Shown here one piece after another: positions 1 to 5,393 of a stretch of DNA of 5,393 bases. The notes below the pieces were generated by a model. The model was not told where the DNA came from. It did no database searches and saw only the letters and a list, made by a program, of their open reading frames with translations. The position numbers were made by a program, and so were the translations under genes. The stretch covers positions 1 to 5,393 of the forward strand of contig JBBRUV010000333.1 of the NCBI GenBank assembly GCA_038247465.1. The letters are read 5' to 3'. The stretch comes from JBBRNH01 sp038247465. Lineage in GTDB: Bacteria; Bacteroidota; Bacteroidia; Cytophagales; Spirosomataceae. Position 1 is the first letter of the stretch. The number at the start of each line of letters is the position of its first letter.

Positions 1-769
1 GAGTTAGTCGTCGTTCTCCATTGACGAGCAAATAGTTGTACGAAGCTCCTGCCCGTAATGCACAGGAATAAGGTAAGGCAGAGATGTTACCTCCCTTATT
101 CTCGTGCCATATTGACGGTTTGCACGGAATTTTCTTAACGAGTTCTAATCGTCGCAATCGAATTTTTTCGGTGGTAAAATAAGATAGATGAACATCTTCA
201 TTTGATTCAAGAATATCAGATAACGACTGGTAATATCCTAATGGTTTGGGGAATTTGAAATCTACATCATCCTTAAAACCAACAATAATGATCCTCTCTC
301 TTTTTTGGGGTAATCCAAAATCAAGTGCGTTCAAAACTGTAACGTGCAGATGATAGCCGAGGTCAATAAGTTTTTCCTGAATCACGGCCAATGTTCGTTC
401 TCCATCATGCGATTGCAATTGCTTCACATTTTCGAGTAAAAAAGCGCGTGGTTGTTTCACACGGAGAATTTCCTCAATATTAAAAAAAAGCGTTCCCCGC
501 GTGTCGGCAAACCCTAACGACTTACCAATAATGCTAAACGGCTGGCAGGGGAATCCTCCTAACAAAATATCATGGTCAGGTATGGCATGAGGGTCAATTT
601 CAGTAATGTAGCCATGAGGTATTTCACCATAATTGGCTTCATACATTATCTGGGCATCTTTATCCCATTCAGACGTAAAAACGCATTGGCAACTGTGCGC
701 TTCAAACCCTAACCGGATACCCCCAATACCGGCAAATAAATCAATGATTCTCATATTATTATTCTTCAT
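1..769 (-). CDS. DNA (cytosine-5-)-methyltransferase, C-terminus cut off by the window edge
   Basis: Transfers a methyl group from S-adenosylmethionine to C5 of cytosine within a specific DNA site, in a restriction-modification system or as an orphan methylase. The reading frame is open from the start to position 1 (251 codons counted from the ATG at 754). Numbering from that ATG: motif I DLFAGIGG 5-12 (SAM binding), motif IV PCQPFS 69-74 with catalytic Cys70, motif VI ENV 108-110, motif VIII QKRERI 150-155, a target-recognition region at about 165-245, and RRLT 248-251 opening motif IX. The rest of motif IX and motif X lie outside the window. The N-terminal half resembles the Dcm/M.EcoRII and M.MspI type. 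Two in-frame ATGs are possible: 769 (adds MKNNN and overlaps the mlaE stop as TAATG) and 754 (begins MRIIDLF, the usual family start). I list the longer one. Base composition is low: 22/60 G+C at 121-180 and 18/60 at 181-240, against 37/60 in the SDR gene at 1861-1920, suggesting transfer. Family assignment is very secure; target site unknown. Confidence 0.95.
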   Translation of the reverse strand, partial: MKNNNMRIIDLFAGIGGIRLGFEAHSCQCVFTSEWDKDAQIMYEANYGEIPHGYITEIDPHAIPDHDILLGGFPCQPFSIIGKSLGFADTRGTLFFNIEEILRVKQPRAFLLENVKQLQSHDGERTLAVIQEKLIDLGYHLHVTVLNALDFGLPQKRERIIIVGFKDDVDFKFPKPLGYYQSLSDILESNEDVHLSYFTTEKIRLRRLELVKKIPCKPSIWHENKGGNISALPYSCALRAGASYNYLLVNGERRLT

Positions 770-1500
770 TACACCAGAAACTGCGCCAGCAGAAAATCAG
801 CCACCAACACGGCAATACAACTGTTGGTTACGGCGGCTGTTGAGGCCCGGCCAACCTCTAACGCCCCGCCCGATGTATAAAAACCCTGATATGACGAGAT
901 GGTGGCAATAAGGAATGCAAACACCACCGATTTTATCATGGCAAACGGCACGCTGAACGTATTGAACTGATACCGAAGGCCATAGATGTAGTTTTCGGGC
1001 GAGATAATCCCCGTCAGCGTTCCGGCTAAATAACCGCCGTAGATAGATAGAAAACAGGCCAGAATCACCAGCAACGGCACCATCAGCACGGCGGCAATCA
1101 CTTTGGGCAGCACTAAGTATGAACTCGAATTGATGCCCATAACTTCCAGTGCGTCAATCTGTTCGGTGATTCGCATGGTGCCGAGTTCGCCCGCAATGTT
1201 GGAGCCGACTTTGCCCGCCAGCACGATGCACATAATCGTCGGGCCGAGTTCAAGAATGGTACTGTCGCGGACGATGAGCGAGATGATGTACAGTGGTACC
1301 AATGGGCTGACGAGGTTGTATGCGGTCTGGACGCAGGTTACGGCCCCGATAAACGACGACACGATGGAGACAATGAAGATGGAGTTGATGCCGATTTTAA
1401 CGCACTCTTCCAGCACCAGCCCCACGTACACCGAAAATTTCTCGCGGTTGGTAAACAGCGATCCCAGAAAAATAAAATACTTGCCTAATCGTGAAAACAT
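769..1500 (-). CDS. mlaE: MlaE/YrbE-family ABC transporter permease
   Basis: Inner-membrane permease of an Mla-type (MCE-associated) ABC transporter. In characterised relatives it works with the ATPase MlaF and an MCE protein MlaD to move phospholipids between inner and outer membranes. The 243-residue length is normal for the family (about 240-270). The family signature spans about 84-135: ELGP 84-87, AGKVGSNIAGELGTMR 95-110, then EQIDALEVMG 113-122 and the YLVLPK turn 128-133. The conserved C-terminal GGALEVGR 211-218 is also present. Hydrophobic stretches lie near 38-62, 66-98, 134-165, 186-203 and 223-243, as expected for a multi-pass protein. It starts with ATG with no clear Shine-Dalgarno. 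The next gene on the strand is a methyltransferase overlapping by one base (TAATG), not the mlaF ATPase usually found there. Neither mlaF nor mlaD is visible in the window. The exact substrate in this organism is inferred from the family. Confidence 0.93.
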   Translation of the reverse strand: MFSRLGKYFIFLGSLFTNREKFSVYVGLVLEECVKIGINSIFIVSIVSSFIGAVTCVQTAYNLVSPLVPLYIISLIVRDSTILELGPTIMCIVLAGKVGSNIAGELGTMRITEQIDALEVMGINSSSYLVLPKVIAAVLMVPLLVILACFLSIYGGYLAGTLTGIISPENYIYGLRYQFNTFSVPFAMIKSVVFAFLIATISSYQGFYTSGGALEVGRASTAAVTNSCIAVLVADFLLAQFLV

Positions 1501-1521
1501 AATGGCTCAGTCAAACGTCGG

Positions 1522-1529
1522 TAAAGATA
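1522..1529 (-). promoter_or_regulatory. Possible -7 element for mlaE-methyltransferase transcription
   Basis: Read on the minus strand the bases are TATCTTTA, matching five of the six fixed positions of the Bacteroidota -7 consensus TAnnTTTG. It would start transcription about 15-20 bases before the mlaE ATG. No TTTG or TTG lies at the normal distance upstream; the nearest TTG is only 11 bases away. This is a weak candidate. Confidence 0.3.
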
Positions 1530-1553
1530 GCGGAGTAACGCAACAGACCGCCT

Positions 1554-1570
1554 GCCGGTTGCACACCGGC
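1554..1570. repeat. Perfect GC-rich inverted repeat in the mlaE-SDR intergenic region
   Basis: GCCGGT at 1554-1559 pairs perfectly with ACCGGC at 1565-1570 around a 5-base loop (TGCAC). No T-run follows on either strand, so it does not look like an intrinsic terminator. It lies between two divergent genes, so an operator or a structured leader of mlaE is possible. Function is not known. Confidence 0.5.
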
Positions 1571-1630
1571 GTTACCAGTACACCATCTCTGCTATGTATA
1601 AACGCCCAACGGTATTTTTTGGCGGTGTGG

Positions 1631-1660
1631 TTGGTTTAATCGGCGGGCCATCTAACTTGC
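1631..1660 (+). promoter_or_regulatory. Weak promoter candidate for the SDR gene
   Basis: TTG at 1631-1633 is followed after 19 bases by TAACTTGC at 1653-1660. This matches only four of six fixed positions of the Bacteroidota -7 consensus, though the spacing is right. The transcript would start near 1665, giving a leader of about 40 bases that contains the hairpin at 1683-1698. A TATAAA at 1664-1669 lacks a well-spaced upstream partner. Confidence 0.22.
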
Positions 1661-1682
1661 CGCTATAAACCAAACCCAGTCT

Positions 1683-1698
1683 GCGGGTTTCCACCCGC
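1683..1698 (+). repeat. Perfect hairpin just upstream of the SDR start codon
   Basis: GCGGGT at 1683-1688 pairs with ACCCGC at 1693-1698 around a TTCC tetraloop. The stem ends seven bases before the SDR ATG at 1706. In an mRNA it would occupy the usual ribosome-landing region, so it could limit translation or act as a protein-binding site. The structure is clear in the sequence; a regulatory role is inference. Confidence 0.5.
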
Positions 1699-1705
1699 GT
1701 TACGC

Positions 1706-2380
1706 ATGAACCCACTCGTTGTTATTACCGGCGGCAGCAAAGGCATTGGCCGCGCCGTCGCCAATCGTTTTGTGGTCGAAGGCTTCGATGCCGTTGTCTG
1801 CGCCCGCTCTGTTGAAGGCATAGAGGCCCCCGGCCTGTTGCCGGTTGCAGCTGACCTCAGCACCCGTGCCGGAGTCAACGCCCTCATTGAGTTTGTGCAA
1901 TCGCTTGGCCGGCCCGTTGATGTGCTGGTTAATAATGCGGGTGTGTTTCGGCCCGGCCAGATTCACAATGAAGAAGAAGGAGCCTTTGAACTGCAACTCA
2001 ACACCAACGTTGCCAGTGCCTACCACCTCACGCGGGGGCTGCTGCCGGGCATGATGGCCCGGCAAACCGGCCATATTTTTATGATGGGCAGCACGGCCAG
2101 CATTACCGCCTACACCAACGGCGGGTCATATTGCATCTCTAAGTTTGCGTTGCTGGGTATGAGCCGGGTGCTGCGCGAAGAACTCAAACCGCACGGTATC
2201 CGGGTAACAACGCTGCTGCCCGGTGCCACTCTCACCGACTCGTGGGCTGGCACCGACCTCCCCGCCGAGCGGTTTATGCCGCCCGAAGCCATTGCCGATA
2301 CCGTTTGGGCGGCTTATTCACTTCCTAAAACCGTTGTCATCGAGGAGATTCTGATGCGCCCGCAGTTGGGCGACATTTAG
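1706..2380 (+). CDS. Classical short-chain dehydrogenase/reductase (SDR family), substrate unknown
   Basis: NAD(P)-dependent cytosolic oxidoreductase of 224 residues, slightly short for a classical SDR (about 240-250) but complete. The Rossmann nucleotide-binding motif TGGSKGIG is at 8-15, Asp50 is in the position that contacts adenine, and the NNAG motif is at 76-79. The catalytic tetrad is intact: Asn101, Ser129, Tyr142 and Lys146 (YCISK). The PG motif after strand 6 is at 172-173. Arg34 after the second beta strand favours NADP(H), an inference from family rules. The glycine motif begins seven residues after the ATG, and no upstream in-frame ATG was seen back to the preceding gene-free region, so the start is well placed. 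It is transcribed alone, divergent from mlaE and convergent with priA. It resembles FabG-like 3-oxoacyl reductases in the core, but lack of a fatty-acid gene context gives no reason to name it fabG. Confidence 0.93.
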   Translation: MNPLVVITGGSKGIGRAVANRFVVEGFDAVVCARSVEGIEAPGLLPVAADLSTRAGVNALIEFVQSLGRPVDVLVNNAGVFRPGQIHNEEEGAFELQLNTNVASAYHLTRGLLPGMMARQTGHIFMMGSTASITAYTNGGSYCISKFALLGMSRVLREELKPHGIRVTTLLPGATLTDSWAGTDLPAERFMPPEAIADTVWAAYSLPKTVVIEEILMRPQLGDI

Positions 2381-2399
2381 CGCGGGTAGTGCGGGTGGG

Positions 2400-4928
2400 T
2401 CACAAACAATCCACGTCCACCACCACGCTCACGGCCCGCAGGCCCTTATCGGTGAGAATGTCGGTGATGCGGTCGCGGATGAATTCTTTCACCGCCTTTA
2501 CGTTCATCGGGCCGCGCTCGAGCTTAATCAGGATGTCGTACAGAAACTGATTTCTCACCCGCTCTACCAATGGCTGCTCCGGGCCAAGCACGCGGCTACT
2601 GCCCAATGTATCAGTCAGTTCGGCGGCCAACCGTTCGGCGGCCTGCTGGCTGATGGCCTGCTCGGTATGGCGAACGGTGAGCTTAATGAGCCGCGTAAAC
2701 GGCGGATAGGCGAAGTTCTGGCGTTCCTGAATTTCTTCGTCATACAGCCCCCGGTAGTCATTGTCTAAAATTCGTTGCAGAATGGGCTGGCTGGGGTTGG
2801 CCGTCTGAATCAGTACGCGCCCGCGCTGCCCCGCCCGCCGGCCCGCCCGCCCGCTTACCTGCGTCAGCATCTGAAAAGCCCGTTCGGTAGCCCTGAAATC
2901 GGGGAAGTGAATCAGCCGGTCAGCATCAAAAATACCGACCAAGCTCACCCGGTCGAAGTCTAAGCCTTTGGTAATCATCTGCGTACCCACGAGCATATCA
3001 ACCGTGTCGCCCTCAAATTCTTTGATAATCTGCTGATAGGCATCTTTGGCGCGGGTGGTGTCGAGGTCCATGCGGAGAATGCGCGACTGCGGGAAGAAAA
3101 TCTGGAGTGAGTCTTCGAGTTTTTCGGTGCCGAAGCCAATGGTTTTGACTTTGGTGGAGCCGCAAACGGGGCAAAGGCGCGGCACTTCTTCTTTGTGGCC
3201 GCAGTAGTGGCAGCGCAGTTCGGCGGCCCGTTGGTGGTAGGTCAGGCTCACGGCGCAGTTGGTACACTCGGCCGTCCAGTCGCAGCTTTCGCATTGCAGG
3301 TAGGGCGAATACCCGCGCCGGTTCTGAAACAAAATGCTCTGCTCGTGGCGGGCAATGTTCTGTTCAAGTTCTGTCAGCAGGGCGCTGGTAAACTCCTGCT
3401 TCATGGTTTTCTGTTTTTTTTCCTGCTTCGTGTCAATCAGCCGTATGTCGGGCAGTTGCGCGTCGCCGTAGCGTTGAAACAGCTCTACCAGCCCGTAGCG
3501 GCCCTGTTGGGCGTGGTAATAGGTTTCGTAGGCAGGCGTGGCCGAGCCAAGCAGCACTTTGGCCTGTTGCCAGTGGGCCAGCATCGTTGCCACGTCGCGG
3601 GCGTGGTAGCGCGGGGCGGGGTCGTGCTGTTTATAGCTCGTTTCGTGTTCTTCGTCAATGATAATCAGGCCGAGGTTATCAAACGGCAAAAACACCGCCG
3701 ACCGCACCCCCACCACAAACTGATACTGCCCCGACACCACGCCTTTCCAGACTTCAACGCGCTCATTATCAGAGAATTTTGAGTGATAAATTCCCATTTT
3801 ATCACCAAAAACGCGCTGGAGCCGCACCACAATCTGCGTGGTCAGGGCAATTTCGGGCAGCAGATACAGCACCTGAGAGCCACTGCCAATGGCTTGCTGA
3901 ATGAGATGGATATAGACTTCGGTTTTGCCGCTGCCCGTGATGCCGTGCAGCAGCACAATGTCTTTTTCGGCGAAGCAGGTCATAATTGCGTCGGCGGCCC
4001 GTTGCTGCGATTCGGTCAGTTTAATCTCGACCTGCGGGGCGGCATTGTCGGAAAAACGCGGTTCAATAATCTCGAACGTCTGAAAAACCTCGTTTTTGAC
4101 GAGCGTCGTCAGCGACGATTGCGACACCGTATCGTCCTGGTTCAGAATGCTTTTGTCTAACCCTTTTTTATTCAGGGCCGGGTTCACCTGAATCGGCACG
4201 TGGCTCAGGTAGCGCAGCACGGCCTCCTGTTGTTTGGGCAGTTTGTCGAGTTTTCTGATCAGCCCCAGCAACGTTTCTTTTTCTTCGTAGATCGGGTTCA
4301 GCCGTACTTTCCGAATCATCTTCGGGATGTATTTCTCGCGTACCTCCTCAAAAATAATCACCGCCTGCTTACCCACCAATGACTTGATTACGGCGGGAAT
4401 GTTGGGCACTTCTCCGGCCAGCGTTGCCACCAACCGACCCAGTTCTTCGTAGGTGAGGGCCACCTGCTTTTTGAGTTCGGCCAGCAGCAGCACCTCTACG
4501 GGCGTGAGCAGTTCGGGGTAATCAAAGTCGGGGTTGTACTGCACCTTCGACTGACTCGATATTTTCAGGCCCGACGGCAGGGCCACGTTCATCACCTCAC
4601 CGATGCAGCACATATAATACTCGGCCATCCACCGAAACAGTTCGAGTTGGTAGCCGGTCAGAAGCGGCTGCGTGTCAAGAAGTTCGAGCATATACCGGGC
4701 CTGATACTGCGCGGGCGGGGTGTTGTGCAGCCGGGCCACGATGGCGGTATAGACCCGCCCGTCTTTTTTTCCGAATGGTACAATCACTCTGGCACCAATC
4801 TTGATAGCGTCGGTCATCGTGCGCGGAACTCGGTATGTGAAGAGTCTTGGCAGGGGTAGGGGCAGAATCAGGTCGGCGAAAAAAGTGGCTTCGTCGTCAG
4901 ATTGGTAGGAAAAAAGTAAGTCAGTCAA
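2400..4928 (-). CDS. priA: Primosomal protein N' (replication restart helicase PriA)
   Basis: A 3'-to-5' superfamily 2 DNA helicase that recognises stalled or collapsed forks and reloads the replisome. Of 842 residues, the N-terminal 3'-end-binding domain is about 14-120 (ADLILPLPLPRLFTYRVP 18-35), with a winged-helix region following. Helicase motifs are Walker A GITGSGKT 329-336 (Lys335), DEEH 425-428, GSAT 461-464, VGTQMITKGLDF 647-658 and SGRAGR 692-697. All eight zinc-binding cysteines are present: 546, 549, 555, 558, 573, 576, 586, 589. The protein ends in the usual C-terminal domain. The E. coli protein is 732 residues with Walker Lys230, so nearly all the extra length here lies before Walker A. 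The start is TTG at 4928. The first ATG in frame (residue 38) would cut into the conserved N-terminal domain, and a good promoter sits just upstream. It converges with the SDR gene, with 19 bp between stops. Confidence 0.97.
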   Translation of the reverse strand: MTDLLFSYQSDDEATFFADLILPLPLPRLFTYRVPRTMTDAIKIGARVIVPFGKKDGRVYTAIVARLHNTPPAQYQARYMLELLDTQPLLTGYQLELFRWMAEYYMCCIGEVMNVALPSGLKISSQSKVQYNPDFDYPELLTPVEVLLLAELKKQVALTYEELGRLVATLAGEVPNIPAVIKSLVGKQAVIIFEEVREKYIPKMIRKVRLNPIYEEKETLLGLIRKLDKLPKQQEAVLRYLSHVPIQVNPALNKKGLDKSILNQDDTVSQSSLTTLVKNEVFQTFEIIEPRFSDNAAPQVEIKLTESQQRAADAIMTCFAEKDIVLLHGITGSGKTEVYIHLIQQAIGSGSQVLYLLPEIALTTQIVVRLQRVFGDKMGIYHSKFSDNERVEVWKGVVSGQYQFVVGVRSAVFLPFDNLGLIIIDEEHETSYKQHDPAPRYHARDVATMLAHWQQAKVLLGSATPAYETYYHAQQGRYGLVELFQRYGDAQLPDIRLIDTKQEKKQKTMKQEFTSALLTELEQNIARHEQSILFQNRRGYSPYLQCESCDWTAECTNCAVSLTYHQRAAELRCHYCGHKEEVPRLCPVCGSTKVKTIGFGTEKLEDSLQIFFPQSRILRMDLDTTRAKDAYQQIIKEFEGDTVDMLVGTQMITKGLDFDRVSLVGIFDADRLIHFPDFRATERAFQMLTQVSGRAGRRAGQRGRVLIQTANPSQPILQRILDNDYRGLYDEEIQERQNFAYPPFTRLIKLTVRHTEQAISQQAAERLAAELTDTLGSSRVLGPEQPLVERVRNQFLYDILIKLERGPMNVKAVKEFIRDRITDILTDKGLRAVSVVVDVDCL

Positions 4929-4959
4929 CGGTATTGTCCAATTTTCGGCCTTGTTTACC

Positions 4960-4992
4960 CAAAGATACCCAACGGCTATGGAAGAGTGGCAA
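4960..4992 (-). promoter_or_regulatory. Bacteroidota-type promoter of priA
   Basis: On the minus strand, TATCTTTG at 4960-4967 matches every fixed position of the Bacteroidota -7 consensus TAnnTTTG. A TTG at 4990-4992 lies 22 bases upstream as a -33 element, slightly longer than the usual 19-21. Transcription would begin near 4955, giving a leader of roughly 28 bases before the TTG start of priA. This placement supports the TTG start and argues against an upstream start. Confidence 0.6.
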
Positions 4993-5029
4993 GAAGTTTG
5001 CTACTGTGCAAGGTGCAAAGAATACATAG

Positions 5030-5057
5030 TTGTGTATATGCCAATTGAGTATGTTCT
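5030..5057 (+). promoter_or_regulatory. Weak promoter candidate for the secreted SdrD B-like protein
   Basis: TTG at 5030-5032 is followed after 17 bases by TATGTTCT at 5050-5057, which matches four of six fixed positions of the TAnnTTTG consensus. An A9 run at 5076-5084, about 20 bases before the ATG, makes the leader A-rich, a feature that can help ribosome loading where Shine-Dalgarno sequences are not used. The region 4929-5104 otherwise holds only the opposing priA promoter. Confidence 0.25.
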
Positions 5058-5104
5058 CTCGCGCCAAAACAGAGTAAAAAAAAATCTTACAGCCTCAATT
5101 TCTC

Positions 5105-5393
5105 ATGAAACAACAATGTACTACAAAACATAACGGCCATTGGCCGGGCGTTCTGCTGGTCGGATGGTTTCTTTTCAGCCACCTTACCAGCTATGCCCAA
5201 GTCAGCGGGTATGTCTTTCGCGACTTCAACGCCGATGGTATTCGCACGACTAATAAACCCAACGAACCCGGCGTGAAAGGGGTTTCGGTGCGGGTTTATG
5301 TGGATTTAGACCCAGCACCCCGCGACACCAAAACCGCTGCTGATGGGACGTACAGTTTCAACGCCACGCAGGTGCCGGCGGGGAAACCATTGC
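5105..5393 (+). CDS. Secreted SdrD B-like domain protein, 5' part only
   Basis: The first 96 codons of a probable surface or secreted protein; the rest is beyond the right edge. The start is ATG at 5105 without a Shine-Dalgarno. Residues 1-31 form a Sec signal peptide: Lys2 and Lys8 before a hydrophobic core at about 15-28 and a likely cleavage after TSYA (28-31), before Gln32. The mature part begins directly with an SdrD B-like (prealbumin-like, beta-sandwich) domain: VSGYVFRDFNADGIR 33-47, whose DxNxDG pattern is a likely calcium-binding loop. A GVKGVSVRVY stretch and an ADGTYSF strand follow. In Cytophagales such domains usually open large extracellular proteins with further repeats and a type IX secretion tail, but none of that is visible here, so its size and role are unknown. 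It diverges from priA across a 176-bp gap. Confidence 0.85.
   Translation, partial: MKQQCTTKHNGHWPGVLLVGWFLFSHLTSYAQVSGYVFRDFNADGIRTTNKPNEPGVKGVSVRVYVDLDPAPRDTKTAADGTYSFNATQVPAGKPL

Noticed and set aside
1103..1639. 178-codon plus-strand open frame opposite mlaE
   Set aside because: Most of it is antisense to the conserved MlaE signature, and its low-complexity Ser/Thr/Met-rich translation looks like a shadow frame.
2357..2372. CGCCC-GCAGTT-GGGCG inverted repeat near the end of the SDR gene as a terminator
   Set aside because: The stem is only five pairs, lies within the coding sequence, and is not followed by a T-run. The 19-bp gap to priA has no clear terminator either.
3195..3782. 195-codon plus-strand open frame opposite priA
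   Set aside because: It is antisense to the conserved zinc-binding and helicase region of PriA, and long open antisense frames are expected in GC-rich genes. The translation has no recognisable motif.
4951..5133. Small plus-strand reading frame with a CYCARC cysteine cluster
   Set aside because: It would need a TTG start, crosses both promoter regions, overlaps the start of the secreted protein in another frame, and shows no recognisable domain beyond the short cysteine motif.
1..5393. CRISPR arrays, tRNA or rRNA genes, and insertion sequences
   Set aside because: No regularly spaced repeats, no cloverleaf or rRNA-like sequence and no transposase-like frame were seen; coding sequence fills nearly all of the window.

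Overview
The window looks like chromosomal DNA of a Bacteroidota bacterium, probably a Cytophagales/Spirosoma-like lineage. Three signs support this. The priA upstream region carries a perfect TAnnTTTG -7 element. No start codon has a clear Shine-Dalgarno sequence. The rightmost gene encodes a secreted SdrD B-like repeat protein of a kind common in that group. The genus-level suggestion is inference from general resemblance, not from a search.

Layout, left to right. (1) Positions 1-769, minus strand: a C5-cytosine DNA methyltransferase whose C-terminus runs off the left edge. It is AT-richer than everything else here. (2) 769-1500, minus strand: an MlaE/YrbE-type permease of a phospholipid/ABC transporter. 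Its stop codon overlaps the first possible methyltransferase start (TAATG), so the two are read as one transcript from right to left. (3) 1501-1705: a divergent intergenic region with two perfect GC-rich hairpins and weak promoter candidates. (4) 1706-2380, plus strand: a complete classical short-chain dehydrogenase/reductase. (5) 2400-4928, minus strand: a complete primosomal helicase PriA with a probable TTG start, convergent with the SDR gene and 19 bp from it. (6) 4929-5104: a second divergent intergenic region with the priA promoter and a weak candidate for the rightward gene. (7) 5105 to the right edge, plus strand: the start of a secreted SdrD B-like domain protein.

The genes are mostly independent housekeeping or cell-envelope functions: envelope lipid transport, a reductase of unknown substrate, replication restart and a surface protein. 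The exception is the methyltransferase, which sits directly behind mlaE, where the ATPase partner mlaF is usually expected, and has a different base composition. It is probably an acquired restriction-modification or orphan methylation gene. If it has a cognate restriction enzyme or an inserted cassette, that lies beyond position 1. I do not see a clearly new biological system in the visible sequence.
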